Positions 33,629 to 46,699 of a DNA stretch of 64,000 nucleotides are shown one piece after another (position 1 is the stretch's first letter; each line of letters starts with the position of its first letter). Source of the stretch: Ceratotherium simum simum (Eukaryota; Chordata; Mammalia; Perissodactyla; Rhinocerotidae); contig NW_004454216.1 in the NCBI RefSeq assembly GCF_000283155.1, forward strand, positions 4,272,846-4,336,845, read 5' to 3'. The position numbers and the translations under genes were made by a program. The notes beneath the pieces are model-generated. The model saw nothing but the letters and a program-made list of their open reading frames with translations. It did no database searches and was not told the origin of the DNA.

Positions 33629-35416
33629 TAGCATTATCGTTTTTTCCCAGGCCTTTGTTCCCTTTTGAATGAACTCTATATTCTGACGTTCAGTGAACAC
33701 ATGTTTCTTTAATCCCTACTATGAGACTAGCCCATGACAAGTTCTGGACTTGACTCCTTGACTGGATATATTATTCATTTTCAATAATTTAAAGATAATA
33801 ATACCAGTACTTTTATTTTCCTTTTGATAAAATTTGGTGTAAAATTATTTCCCTCTTATTCCTGAAAGGTTTCAGAGAGGACCTCAACAAATGCTTGGTC
33901 AAGTTACTTAGAAATTTATTCTGAGAGGCTCTTCTCCAAGGTCATTGTCTTGGTATTATGCAAAAGAACAAGATATTTAAACTAAAAGCTGGCTTCTCTC
34001 CTGTTTATTAAAATAAAAAGAGAGTAAAGAAGGGGCTAATCACTGGATGCTAATGCACCTTCAACTCACAGCAATGAACATGGCTCCATGATTATGTTAA
34101 GTGAATAAGAAATGATTTCTGTAAACATGCTAATTGGCTAAAATTTTGAGGTCAAAGACAATTCTCTAAGAAATTGTTGAACTGTGAAACTGTTGTCAGG
34201 AAAATATTTTAGTGGCATATAAAAATTTCATCTCTGGTAAATATTTTATTGATAACTTATAGTTTGTGTGTGACAACATTATATACAAATGTTTATCTGT
34301 GAAAATACCTAACAGATAAATATTAATATGCTTGAATATCTGTAAGTTAAAATTGACAAACAAACACAGAACAAAAGATAGAAACAAGAGCTTCTTAAAA
34401 CATCAACATGCAGAATATTCATGGAAAATGGGACAATAATGTAACCCACCTAATATGTCATTTGCAGACCCCTGGGGAGGGCTTAAATTTAAAAATGGCG
34501 AGTAAGAAAAGGGAGCTATAATAATAAATCCAGGAGACTAGAGAATAAGAAGCAAGATACCAATTATTAATATCTGGTGAATAAATACTTATATAGTAGA
34601 TTTTATTATAAAGAAAGGGAGGAGAAGGCCAAGTATACATTCTTCTGGATGTGATGAAAATACAAATGAAAAAAGAAAACAATTTTGTCAAACCAGTCTA
34701 AGCATGCTGGATAATTTCTTTGGAAAGAAGTTTTTGTAGAAATAGATATAGGAAATACGCTTCTCATTTTAGAATTAAATAAGCTGTGTCACAAGGTTTC
34801 TAATATTTAATTTAATTCATTTTCATTTAAATATTAAGATTGGATTAGAAGCCGATTGAGACGAAATGGACAACGGTTGAAAAAAGGAGGGCCTGGCAGT
34901 GTGACATGGGGTTAGTTGGAGGTGTCATTATGATGATTTATCTGTCGATGATTTATGTGATGCGGGACAAGGAATGCAAAACAGCACAGTTCCTGATTTA
35001 GAGGTTTTCAGTCTAGGTTGGAGAAAAACAACAGTGGCATAAAATTTATCAGCTGATAAGATGTCAAATCTGAAATGCAAAGCTTGTTGGCGCGTATGCC
35101 TCTGGGTTTTGAGGAGTAAAAGTAAAAAACTGATGCAAAAGAGAAGGCCTCAGGTGATGGGTCCAAGGGGCAGGGTAGTAAGGCGGAGGAGGTCAGAGAG
35201 GGAGCAGGAAGAACTACGAGTGGGGCTAACAAGGTTGGCGTCTTGCACCAAAACAACACCTCTACCTCTTGTTCTCCTGATTCTGGAGAGAAGATGCTGG
35301 AAAACTGAAACTCAGTAAACAAGGTAACTGATGCCCTGAAAACTATAACAAGAAGTTTGCTTGCCATGGTGACTGATAGGTACACATTAATAAACTCTAT
35401 TAGAAAGACAATGAAA
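33629..35416. other. AT-rich unique sequence, no gene supported
   Basis: A 125-codon minus-strand frame at 35008-35385 and an 85-codon plus frame overlap each other. Neither shows a family, signal or splice site that I can support. Confidence 0.45.
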
Positions 35417-35699
35417 GGGCCGGCCCCGTGGCTTAGCGGTTAAGTGCTTGCGCTCCGCTACTGGCGGCCCGGGTTCAGATCCCGGGCGCGCACCGACGCA
35501 CTGCTTCTCCGGCCATGCTGAGGCCGCGTCCCACATACAGCAACTAGAATGTGCATCTATGACATACAACTATCTACTGGGGTTTTGGGGGGGAACAAAA
35601 GGAGGAGGATTGGCAATAGATGTTAGCTCAGAGCCGGTCTTCCTCAGCAAAAAAGAGGAGGATTAGCACGGATGTTAGTTCAGGGCTGATCTTCCTCAC

Positions 35700-35728
<29 letters not shown>
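35417..35728 (+). mobile_element. Best-preserved ERE-type SINE, long composite form
   Basis: Head GGGCCGGCCCCGTGGCTTAG, intact A box TGGCTTAGCGG (35429-35439) and B box GGTTCAGATCC (35472-35482) for RNA polymerase III. Then CATGCTGAGGCCGCGTCCC, the middle module (CAACTAGAATGTGCATC ... ATACAACTATCTACTGGGG), a G-run, two tail modules, and a pure A29 (35700-35728). Short target duplication AATGAAA (35410-35416 and 35727-35733). The intact promoter boxes and long pure A tail suggest the youngest insertion here. Confidence 0.97.
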
Positions 35729-35730
<2 letters not shown>

Positions 35731-35837
35731 AAAAGAAGGTTTGCTTACCTTTCAGAGGTACCTCTCTGATGTTAGCAAATCAACCTGAAATAATCACCAA
35801 GAGGAGCCAGCGCAGCACAGTACCAAAAGATATTCAT

Positions 35838-36012
35838 GGAATATGTGATGCAGGCCAGGCACTGAGTAAAGCACCTTGCTGTACCTTTAATCGTTGTAAC
35901 AAACTCTGACAGAGACACGATTATTGTTGCCACTTTGTACATGAAGAAACTGAGGCACGAAGAGGTTGAGTGATTTTCCCTTTCGCGCTGTGTTTGAATC
36001 CTGGTGGTTTCA
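35838..36012 (-). mobile_element. MIR SINE relic (antisense)
   Basis: CAGGCCAGGCACTGAGTAAAG, CTTTAATCGTTGTAACAAAC, GATTATTGTTGCCACTTTGTACATGAAGAAACTGAGGCACGAAGAGGTTGAGTGA and TGTTTGAATCCTGGTGG match MIR reverse complement. The long 174-codon minus frame at 35772-36296 crosses this relic. Confidence 0.85.
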
Positions 36013-38799
36013 GGGCAAAGACGAGACTCATAAAAATCATGCTGTGAGGGAAAGGTGTGCCAGGACCTGGATGAGAATCCAAGTCTCTCTTTTTTTCCTA
36101 TCAAGCTGACTTTCCAGAATGAAACTTTTTTTATTCCATGAGAGTAAACTTTTACATTTAAATTTAAATGCCAAAAAGCCGAAACATATAATGGACAAAT
36201 TGAAACAAGCAAAGCAATCAATGATAGGAATTGCATGTAATACCAGTCAGAATTCCTGGAGGAAGTTTTAGTTTCTCCAGGGCATTCTGGAAGCAAAGTT
36301 GTTTACCAAAGCCCAGGGAGCAGGCTTGCCTAGGGCTGTTTTCCCTCCTAGCAAGGCTGACCCTCGATGTAGGCTGTACCACCTGATGAAACACTCCTTA
36401 TCTTTGTCCTTGGGCCCCTATGTGCTTGTTTCAGTTACAGAGCCAAAGAAACATTGACCTGTCATTTGGAGACATTCATTAAGCCAGTGTGGTAACAATA
36501 TAGGTAGAAATGTATGGTGCTTTTAGGGCATGAGCAAATCAAAGGAGGAATTGTGCTCAGAATGCCTATGAAGGAATTAACTGATACTCAAATTACATTT
36601 ATGGGATTGCCTCTCCTAAAGGAATTATCTCTTCTTTGTTGCTGTGCTCCCAGCATTTAAAACAGTGAATGGCATTGGAGGAATTTGATAGCTATTTATT
36701 GAACTAAACTGAAAAGGGTCAAAGAAAAAGGTTGTATACTTAGCAAAAGACTAAAGCAATGGGGAGACTAAGAAATAGATGTGTTCTGAAAAAAACTCTA
36801 AGAATTCTTAGTCTGAGGTGGATGTACCTATGTGTACAGGAAAATGACGAAGGGCTTAAGGAATTATATAAAAGAAAACAATATTTAAAATTTAAAAGGA
36901 CAAATTGAGAAGGTTTATGAGGAACATTTGAAAGCATACTCTCTTGAGGATCTTTGAACTGTGAGGACATATCCCAGAGATACCGGGGAGACATCTGGAG
37001 ATATAAGGCTGAAAACAGGAAAAGATGGCACATTTTTAGTGTGATATGGCACCCAAAAGGCTAATGTTATTTTTGGATGCACTCTATTTAGAGCATTTCA
37101 TCATGGACTAGAGGGTGACAGTTTCACTCTCAATGACATTCATGAGACCTATTCTAGAATGTCCCATTCAGTTTGGTTTGTCTGACTACCAAAAATAAGT
37201 AGACAGATTGGCAGCAATCCAAAGAAGAGTTTCAAGAGTTTCACAATTGATTAGGGGAAAGAAGCTGACTTATGGGAAAAGTTTGAAAGAATTATGTCTA
37301 TACAGCTTGGCTCAGGAAGATATGTGTGTACATGTTTGAAAACCATAAACACTTAATGGAGCAAGACATAATTTACTCAAATAAAAATGATACAGGTAGA
37401 ACTGTACAGTGAAATCGGTTTTGAAAAGAGAAACTAGCTTATATATTGGGTGGATATTGAGTGGTGGTTAATGACATCTTCTCTGTGGATAAAATAATTT
37501 GGAGATGATGTTGACTTGGAAGTGGTGGGTAATCTGAAGTGAAATGCTGAAACATATCTTCCAAACACATTCAAGAGAGCGACGGGAGGCAATGTAAGAG
37601 GGGAAAGGATTTGATGTTGCATTAGATACTTTCCATCTTAAATTACTCATATTCCACATTATGGTTGAGGGTACCATAAACATGTATTACATTTGATTCA
37701 ATTTTGAGCTGTTTTAATCTCAGATGTATTAAAATACCTTGCCTTTTTCCCCTCTCTTGAATACCTTTTGGGAAAACTAAGGTGGTTGTTAATCTATGTT
37801 TATCACACAGATATTCATAAATACCAAGTAAAAATGGTTGTGAAAATAACTCAAATATCTAATAAATTCAAAACAATATTAGCTGATAAGTTATTAATGG
37901 TAGGACATTATGATTAAATTTGTAGTAAATGCATGTACATGTGTTGTATAGATATTTTGCAAAGAATCTTTGCATGAGTTTCTTAATTATGAATTTGGAA
38001 CGTGCTATTCCTTTTGTGAGACTGTCCTCGTCAGCTGCTTATATTGGGCCTCCATCTCACAATATTGAGACATCTAAGAGACATAAGTTGACACTGAGCA
38101 AGGGAGGCAAATGACCTAAAGGTGTAGGTAAAGGAAGAAATAAAAGGATGAACAAAATAGCAGTAAAATGGAGAGTCAGAGGTTGGTCTGTGGTGAAGTT
38201 CACAGTCACTTTTGCACATTAAAGACAGCAATGCTCTCATACTCTACACACCCATCTTTTGACAGTCATAGACAATATAGAATAATATCTTGTATTCCAG
38301 AAAATCTCCTTTGTATTTTTCTTTGAACTCTCCAATTCAAAAAACTCTTAATTTTATCAGAGAATTGACAGTTGGAATAAAAATGTTTCATTGCCTTGTT
38401 TCCTCTTCTGGGCATCTAATCAAATTGGCATCTTTTTCTATATTTTTCGTTGCCTTTTGCTGAAATATAGTGTCTGTGTATATTAATATTACTAACCTCC
38501 AAATGAAAATTAAGAAGCCAAAAAAGTAATAGCGTTCCACCAGAAAAGCCTCAGAGTGTTCATACTGATTTAAAAAGGGACATGAGGGTTGTATTGTTTT
38601 GTTGTAGATCCCTATGGAAATTACAGTGGCCTGGGGGAAAAAAAAAAAACCCAGGGATAACTCTGAGCTTACCAGCTGTGGTCCTAACTTGAATTTCTAG
38701 TAAAGGTACAAATATGTATTGTATATGAAAGTTTTAGTAATCCTGAAGGAATTCTGGACTAATATTAGTTACGTTCACATCTATTCAATTATTATCTAT
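36013..38799. other. Unique sequence with a possible CR1/L3 relic, no gene seen
   Basis: At about 37205-37450, GATTGGCAGCAATCCAAAGAAGAG and GAATTATGTCTATACAGCTTGGCTCAGGAAG weakly resemble a CR1/L3-type LINE. That is low confidence. A TGATAGCTATTTATTGAACT near 36690 may be a scrap of L2 terminus. No supported gene. Confidence 0.35.
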
Positions 38800-38960
38800 T
38801 CCTCCATTTATAAATTTCTCTTGTATACTCAGCACTGACTTAAGTGTTGCAGAGATATTGTGAGGTAGATTTGTTCTCTGTCCTTCACTAATTAAATATA
38901 TTTGGGAAGAAAAGTTGGAACAATTAGAGAAGAAATTCAAGGATATTGCATTGCCGCAGA
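38800..38960 (-). mobile_element. Possible L2 3' relic (antisense)
   Basis: CATTTATAAATTTCTCTTGTATACTCAGCACTGACTTAAGTG, then GAGATATTGTGAGGTAGATT and GTCCTTCACTAATTAAATAT follow the antisense L2 terminus order loosely. Confidence 0.4.
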
Positions 38961-39514
38961 AATTGCTCATGAAAGATGCAGTGTTAAGGAGCATTTCAGT
39001 TTCTTGCTGAAGGTCTCCAAGAAAAAAATGTTTCTTGCCGTTATTTAAGGTGGGAAACTAGGAATAAAGACATGATGGTGACAAACACATGGGGAAATGT
39101 AAGACATGATGCTGGCCAGTGAGAAGGGCCGTCTTGAGGAGCAATAGCTTATCTTCTAACTAGATAGCAGAACCTCGTTATTACGTATTCTTCACTAAAT
39201 AGCTCTTGTCTCTTTCTTGACAACAAATATTCTCATCAGCTCCCATTTCTTACTTCCAATTGCTAGCTTGTTAGTGGAGAAAAACTTACTCCTTAGGAAA
39301 TGATTCCCACTATAATAAAAGCCAATCGACACACCCAAAGCTCAAAATCCTCCAAAGAGAGATGTCAGAAGCATCCAGTGGATTAAATAGAGTACTGTAA
39401 TCTTATTTTAACTCTTATTCTTACCCTCAGGGTTAGAACCTCCCCCTCACAGCCAATAGTCCTAAACTCCTTTCAACATTGATTTAGGTACCTACTTGAT
39501 TTACATCGCCATTC
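38961..39514. other. Unique sequence, no gene seen
   Basis: No gene or recognised repeat. Confidence 0.5.
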
Positions 39515-39635
39515 AACTCATTTTTGAGTTTTTCTACTCAATTGGATTGAAAGTTTTTGAGGACTGGAATAGGTCTGACGTTAAATTAAATACCCAGTAG
39601 ATACTAGAAAACATATGTTGAATTTAATGGATGTA
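39515..39635 (+). mobile_element. L2 LINE 3' terminus
   Basis: GATTGAAAGTTTTTGAGGACTGGAATAGG, then AAATACCCAGTAGATACTAGAAAACATATGTTGAATTTAATGGATG match TGTAAGCTCCTTGAGGGCAGGGA ... GTAGGTGCTCAATAAATATTTGTTGAATGAATG. Confidence 0.55.
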
Positions 39636-39879
39636 TAGAATTGTGCTTTGTTTCCTTTTTTCCTCCTTTCTTTGGCGGGGGCAAAATTCTTCCGTCTAGA
39701 GGTAATATGGGTAGGACAGGCTTCATTCCATTTCACGCATATGCAATTGGTTCAACCATGTATTGATCTGTTTCCTTTAAGTTTTTCCTATGATGCCTCT
39801 GACTTTGGCCCAACAACCCCGTTAAACCTGGTCTGTGGAAGCTAGGGATGAGGTATCTTTTTTCCTTTGTAGAAAGTAA
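39636..39879. other. Unique sequence, no gene seen
   Basis: A 65-codon frame without support. Nothing else recognised. Confidence 0.45.
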
Positions 39880-39950
39880 TAAAAAGTGTTAGCTAGCACA
39901 CTGCTTTGCATACAAGGGGTGTTCAATAAATGGCAAGAATGATGATAATG
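39880..39950 (+). mobile_element. L2 or MIR 3' terminus fragment
   Basis: TAGCTAGCACACTGCTTTGCATACAAGGGGTGTTCAATAAATGGC resembles CTAGCACAGTGCCTGGCACATAGTAGGTGCTCAATAAATG. L2 and MIR share this terminus, so it is not possible to choose. Confidence 0.55.
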
Positions 39951-42900
39951 ATCTCTTCCTATCTCAGGAAAAAAATCAAAGAAAGTAAGCCTTGGTTGAT
40001 TATGCTATCTTTAATGCCTTTATAGATTTTACTCCTTTCAATCCCTCTGTCATCTTTCCATGTGTTGTTTAGATATACCCTTTGAAGCAGCTTGTTCACA
40101 GACATGTGTGAAATTACCTCATGCCTGCAATATTGTTATGATAAATATTTCATTTTTCTCTACCTTCAAATTCCTTTTGGCATAGAAAGGTTTTTCCTTT
40201 TCCTGAGTTGTAATATTGTTATAGATTCAACAAATATTTGTACATACTCTCCTTCATCTCTTCACCTATGTGAAATAAAACCCAGCTTTTATCTCAGCTG
40301 CCAGTAGCCCCACTGACCCCAGATCCGCTTTAGACTATATACAGTTCATCGGGTTTAAAATTGAAACTTTTCTTCTGTCTTTCCCTACAAACATTCCTTC
40401 TGCCCCATCTCCCAGAGATTAGGTTAAAATCTTCCCTCCCCTCACAAGAAACAATATTACTTTTACAACTGGGTTTAGAGAGGCCACGGTGTACTTCCTG
40501 GGCACTAAGAATATATAATCTCACAAGGCCGTGATGGGAAAAGAAAACCCTGATAATGTTGATCCCCCATTTTATTGCCACAGTTCCTTTCAAGACTAGC
40601 ATTCCAGCACCTGCTCCTGTCCCACAGTGTGGGAGAGGCTGCTGGTACTCCACAATCCTACTTAGAAAAGCTAAACAGTCATTAAAAGTAATTCCAGATC
40701 CATAGTGACAACCTCAGGGGCAATGGGTTGTTGCATTTGCCCATTGCAATATAATAACAATGTCTCCTTTAACTTCAGTACTCTTGAACTCAGAGAATTG
40801 ATGTCCATGAACCACAGGAAGATTTGAATATTTATTATGAACTAGGGGCAACTCAAAAATACACTATTTTACATCTAGGAACATATCAATATAAGAAAAT
40901 AATTTGAAAAAAAAGAAATAAAATATTTATGTACTTGAAGGAAAGGAATATAATTTCAGTGACATTGTTGCTATTCCAGTGTTCACCTCATGCCTTGACT
41001 GACAGATAAAACATTCTTGTGTCAATGTGAAGTGGCTTCTCATCTCTGAAACTTTCCCTTTGCAGTGAAATCTCTGGCAGGTCCCTTCAGGTGCCTCAGT
41101 GGGAAAGAAGCAAAGCAAGATTACAGAGAGACAGGAGTACCTCCTCTTCCTTAAGCTCTTCACTTTGGTTATATTTCTTTTATTTTCTTTTCTTCTCTTT
41201 GGTAGTGTTGATACTGTGCATGTGTGTGTATGTGTGTATTTTTCTTGACTGCTAATGTACAGTCAGTTTCCGAAAATCAGTTCAAATGAGCCCCTTACAC
41301 AAATATTTTTATATGAGGGAAAGAATGCTGGAAAGAAGGTTAGACACTGAAGAAGTATTTTTCTTTAACATAAATGATGCTCAAGTTGTAAATGAAACTT
41401 GTTTTTAATAGTATTTGTCTTTATTTTTATGACCAGAGAATGTTTTCCTAGAGCATGAGGTTCTGAACAGAACGTTAAGTTGTCATTCTGAACATTCCTT
41501 AGCTAAACAGTGTCTTACAAATTTCTACTTAGGAGGCACTTATGAGTGGCAATATCATGAGGAGAAGAAAGTGAGATGGACTCGATGCTGAAATGTGCAT
41601 GGGACATGCAGTATTTTTACTTAGATTCTATGTTTTTAGAGGGAAGGTTTGGATGTAGGTCTGATAGAGAATCAAAATGAAGTCATTGGAAAGAGGTTAG
41701 AATTTCCAGGTCCTTCCAGCAGGTTACATGTATCTCAAAAATGCAACAAGAAACAGGCAACACTGGCCTCTTAAAGTATGAAATTTATGTTGAACTAACA
41801 TTTAGGGCAAGTTTGTTACTTTTCAATTAAGAATTTGGCATAGATTAAGGAATGTGTGGGTGCTAAATGGTTTTATTATAGCTACCTGGTTAGAATTAAA
41901 TGAAAAAAATTTACTAATTCTCCTGAACTGATCTAACAGGCTCTAAACATCGTTTAACAGACACCCAAAACAGTTTTTTGAGGCACAGCTGCCTCGCTCA
42001 AAACTATAATCTTTAAAATGGCCCAAATTCTTTTTCTAACTAGGAAAATGCCATGAAAAAATGTGAGTCTCTTCTAGGGTGTCGTTAACAGATACTGGCA
42101 AATAACAGAGGGCCAGGACAAACTCCACCTGGTGAACTTAATTCAATATTGGGAAACTCACTGCACTATTTTTTATTCCATTATCGTCTTTGCAATACAC
42201 AGAGCTCATCTTTTTCTCCTGAGAACTGATTGCCAAGCTCATTTGCTTGGACTGCTATACTGCTTTTTTGATCTCTAACATAGGAACTACTTAATGTACA
42301 TAATAAAACTATAGCATCTCCCTGACTTTATCTCATTAATCTTCTTAACTAAACAAAACCAATTTGCCTTCTTGCTTCACCTTTATCCTCCAATTAAGAG
42401 CTTGTTTTCTTACCTTCAGCTCTTTTTCCTCAGTTCAACTTCAGTTGACTCAAATGGCCCTCCTGGTTCCCCAACACTTTCTTTGTGTCACATGAGTTGT
42501 GTAGTTGAAGAACAGAGTTCTTACCTTTTTACTGACAAATAAAAGGCCCGACTCTTTTGTTTTTAATTTAGCAAATCTTGGCTTTAGAAACATGTCATCA
42601 ATGCCATGCTACATTATCAATATTCATATTAATTCTTATTAAAAATACCAACATTGCTTTTAATTCTGTGCTTGAGAAAGGAATATTACACAGCAGGGCT
42701 CAAAAATGCCCCACATGCTTCCCGTCCATCTGATCCTGGAGACAAAAAAATGAAATTGTAAAAGAGTCAGAAATCTGAGAGGCAGATATCCCAGAAAAAC
42801 CCTGAGAGTGAATAAAGGTGGGCAATACTGGTCCCCTTTTCAATTCTTTACATCACACCAATGGAAAAGCAAAGCACTATACTTCTCTTGGTGATGGTTC

Positions 42901-43619
42901 ATACTCCATGCTTACTTGTTTTGAAGGGAAGAGTGAAGAGCTAGTTTTGAAGGGAAGAGTGAAGAGCTAGCTCAACTGTTAAAGCATTCATTTTAGCCAT
43001 TTCATCCCTTTTTACATCTATTCTTTCCTACCCAGCTAAGTCTTTTTATCCCTTAAAGGATCATTAGAACAAGACTGAAGACATCCTTACAAAAATCACA
43101 ATCATTATCTTCTCTATCCACTTATCTTTCCCCTTCCATGCCCTACTCTGGCCATAATTGATGGATGTGGCATTTACTTGGAAAATGGAGAAACGAAAAA
43201 TCATGTTTGAGAGGAAGCTATACCCCATAAAGTGGCAAATAAAATTTTGATGACAAGGCAAATAAACCAAGGGTCTGTGCAAATGATAAAGAGAGGTGGG
43301 AACAAAAGTTGGGGAAGTCCACCCAGGGAGAATGTGCAAGGATTCAGTAGGGCTCGTATGGCTTCTTCCTGCATTTCAGCAATAGTTTCCACTTTTATTC
43401 TGATAACATCTAAACTCTAGAGTGCAATGAAAACAGGGCAAGCATTCCTTCTCTCCAGTGTTAGAATTTCAAGTTCTTTCCCTCTGCCTACTAAACTCAA
43501 TATTTCATTTATGATATTTATTCCTTATCCTATGTCTCTAAATTCTTTGCTGCATACACTGAGGTAATGCTTGATTTGTGGTTTTCAATTTTATTTCCTA
43601 ATTAGTCCTCCACAGATCA
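39951..43619. other. Unique sequence with one short perfect duplication, no gene supported
   Basis: Contains a 107-codon minus-strand frame at 40330-40653, frames at 43064-43420 and a weak TG repeat near 41218-41240. None is supported as a gene. The 26-bp tandem duplication at 42919 is listed separately. Confidence 0.45.
42919..42970. repeat. Perfect 26-bp tandem duplication
   Basis: The 26-mer starting TTTTGAAGGGAAGAGTGAAG and ending AGCTAG occurs at 42919-42944 and immediately again at 42945-42970 with no differences. Identity across both copies suggests a recent slippage or duplication event in otherwise unique sequence. Confidence 0.97.
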
Positions 43620-43885
43620 CTTATTATCATAATATAAAGTAAACCCTCTCTTCAGGACCTGTACTCTCAGTTAATCACGATTATATCTGCCCTGTTTTGT
43701 TTCTTTGATAATACTGAAAACAATTTGAAATTATCATTTTTTCCCTTGAATTATTATTATCTGTTTCCTAACAGAGTGTAAGCTTCATAAGGGCATGAAG
43801 TTTGATCATTGCTCTATTTACCACTCCCACACTCTGCCACAACAGGCTGGCACCTAATAGCACTTTATGATGGAATGATGAATTG
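43620..43885 (+). mobile_element. L2 LINE 3' relic
   Basis: CTTATTATCATAATATAAAG, then CTGTTTCCTAACAGAGTGTAAGCTTCATAAGGGCATGAAG, TTGCTCTATTTACCACTCCC, GCTGGCACCTAATAGCACTTTATGATGGAATGATGAATTGA follow the L2 sense terminus in order. Confidence 0.65.
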
Positions 43886-45269
43886 ATCCATCTATTAACT
43901 GGTTAGTATATAGTTGGATCTTCCCAGTCAAAGAAAAATGACAATTTGCTAATATTCTGAAAAATTTGCAAGTGTAGCATTCAGTCACAACTCCTAATTT
44001 ATTTGTTTTTTATGCCTTTTTAAGTCATTTTTTTCAATTAAGGCATAATTGGATTTTGGGTGGGTTTGGTTTATTCACATAATTACAAATTATGAATATC
44101 TGAACTGCTAGTCTTGTCCCTATTTGCTCAGTTCCTGTATCTATCTTCACTTATCCCTCCTGTATAATAGTGTATAAGAATTTTTTTTACATTTTACCAC
44201 TTTAAATGACAACATTGTTAATTATAACTCAGAACTCTGCCTTGGCTCCATTTTGCCTTGATGCTTGCATAAGTTTCAGTACTCAATCTCGTAAAAGCTT
44301 TATGTCATTCTATTGTCTTTCACTGGAAGACAGTATTTGAAAGATGCTACATAGAAGTGAATTAAATGTAAACCTTTGATTAAAATTCTCCATCACTATG
44401 TGTGCATAATTCCCCTAACTACAATGCTTTAAAGATATTAATTTGAAATAACATTTCCTTTGCCCTCAATTTAAAACAAAGTTCCATAAACTTTTCATAT
44501 ATTAAAAAAAATTAAGGCTGTTTAAGAATCCGAATGTTATCTTGATGTGTGTAGGCTTTCAAACAGGAAATAATTATTGGCCTACATGTGGTTTGACTGA
44601 ACCAATTCTCCTCAATTTAGTAATGTCCTTTGGGTATACAGAAACCTGATTCCTGGTCACTGTATCCTGATCTTAAGCAATCATAGTCTGCATCTGCATC
44701 CATTATTGACAATGGTGGTAGGTATGCACCTCTTATCCCTAGTCTCATAGAAAGGACTTAATATAAAATTTGTTGTTTCTTCTTAAACCAATTTCATTTC
44801 CATATTGCCATAGTGAATGGAGATAACTTGGGTAAATTTAATTAACAGAAAGTACAAGAGAAACATTATATTTGCCAAGGGTCTACTGCCCTTTACAACC
44901 AATTTTTTTTTTCCAGAATAAAGAGATTAATTTGGATTATTTTTTTCTTCTAGTTCTCCAATCCAACCATGTGAGGATTGTAATAAATAGATAGTAAAAT
45001 ATATTTGAATCAAAAATTAGAGTGAGCAAGGATATTAAGTGGTCAAGGTAATTAATATGCTAAAATCAACCACTTCATGACTGAAAGTTGTCTATCCTTT
45101 AGATAAAATAGACATAAACATACATCATTTAAGAGGCACTGAATTGTACATGATCAGCATTCATCGGACCTTCATGTAGATTTTGAAACTGCTTATGAGG
45201 AACTTACCATTTAAAGTAGACATACTAATAGGATCAAATCATTGCCAAAAGAGAAGTATTATATTTAAT
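43886..45269. other. AT-rich unique sequence, no gene seen
   Basis: No open frame of note (none of 60 codons) and no repeat identified. Confidence 0.55.
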
Positions 45270-45365
45270 TGAAGATGTCACCCACTCAGAGAGAATTTCC
45301 CTAGCCCCTCAGTTAAAATATCCTTGCTAATCTCTACCACTCTATCATAGAAATTCCCTATCATA
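45270..45365 (+). mobile_element. L2 LINE fragment
   Basis: GATGTCACCCACTCAGAGAGAATTTCCCTAGCCCCTCAGTTAAAATATCC, then AATCTCTACCACTCTATCAT resembles AATGTCACCTCCTCAGAGAGGCCTTCCCTGACCACCCTATCTAAAATAGC and the CACTCTCTATCCC block. Confidence 0.55.
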
Positions 45366-46127
45366 TACCCAAGATATGAAATACCCATATATGGCTGGAA
45401 TGGAAGTCAGGGCCATCCTAACCTCCAAGTAATTCAAGAAAAGTAGCAGTAGAGAAAACTTGTTGTTAGGTCTTTAATAAGTTGTTAGGTCTCCACTTTC
45501 CATATACCTTCCCTCCAATATAAAAAGAAGTGGGTAGACCACATGGCCTCTAAATTTCTTTTCTGTTCTTACATTCTAAGTAAGAAGCAAAATGAGATCA
45601 CATAGGAATAACTTTAATGCAATATTGCCAGGCAGTTTGCTTAAGTAATCATTTTCCCCTACTATTTCTGAAAATAGTTGTAAATCAAATAAGGCAAAAC
45701 CTGGCTTACTTAGTATTCTATTAACCGGAAATTTCTATTAACTAGCATGTAGGGCAAAAACCTCGTAATTGCATATTTTGAACTCCATGTAGAAGAAACA
45801 AGTGCTGAATAAATATATTAATATTGACAATATTAAAAGCACCTCGCAAGCTGTGACAAAAACCAGATTCAGATTGATGTGTTACTCCTTCTATTGATTA
45901 CAATATTGAGATACTTCAAAGTGCTAAAAGGACATTCCAAGTCAAATAAATATTAAAATATATTCAGTTTACTTAGAATGGTAAGCATTTTAAATTCTGT
46001 TTTCTTGAAATATTTATAAAGAGTATATGAAATGTTATAGATACTAATCTAACTATTTGAATGCTCTGCCCCTCCTTGGGAAAACTTTTATTTTTATTTT
46101 GGGTTTCAAGATGCAGAACCTCAAGCA
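45366..46127. other. Unique sequence, no gene seen
   Basis: A short local duplication GTTGTTAGGTCT (near 45463 and 45482) is the only oddity. Confidence 0.5.
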
Positions 46128-46425
46128 GGAGACAGTGAAGTCGTGGGGTTGGACTCCAAGGTCTGGGGTTCCCATCATGTCTGCAGTGATTCCTGAAGCC
46201 CAGTGATGCACAGGAACTGGGCCAGATCTTCAGTCCTGACTCTCTTGCTTATCTAATTGTTCTACATATAATTTGTTGGACAAATAATATGGCTTCTCTG
46301 AGCAGCAGCCTGCCCATCCAGAAAATGGGGGTAATAATACTTGCTTTCACAGGGAAGTCATAATGATTAAATGTAAAAATGAATGTAAAAATTATGTAAA
46401 TGAGTAAACTATTAAATGTCACTGA
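46128..46425 (+). mobile_element. MIR SINE relic
   Basis: GTCGTGGGGTTGGACTCCAAGGTCTGGGGTTCCCATC (head), CAGCCTGCCCATCCAGAAAATGGGGGTAATAATACTTGC, and AAGTCATAATGATTAAATG match the MIR sense order. The middle is expanded or diverged. Confidence 0.7.
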
Positions 46426-46699
46426 AAATGTAAGGCGTCATTATTTCTAAATGGCTCATTATATTTGAGCCCCAATTACTGAAGTCACATGTTTACAATT
46501 CCTTTCTTTGGAAATGTAATTAAGTTTCCTCTTCATCAAAAAATATAAAATGAATTTATGCATCAAAACTCTGTCCCATATTTGTGGAGAAGAAGCTTTC
46601 TGCTTAAAGCATTGTGAACATAAAGATAACCTTAATGAAAAGCAAGTACTTTTTTACTCAAGGATGTATTTCTAATAGAGTGTAGGGTTTAGGCAGGAA

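Noticed and set aside
35417..35490. tRNA gene candidates at ERE heads with good A and B boxes
   Set aside because: The boxes belong to a tRNA-derived SINE; the acceptor stem and cloverleaf are not conserved and the sequence continues into the SINE body.
35772..36296. Longest open frame in the window (174 codons, minus strand)
   Set aside because: It crosses an antisense MIR, has no domain, signal or coiled-coil pattern, and a frame of this length is expected by chance in 64 kb of six-frame sequence.
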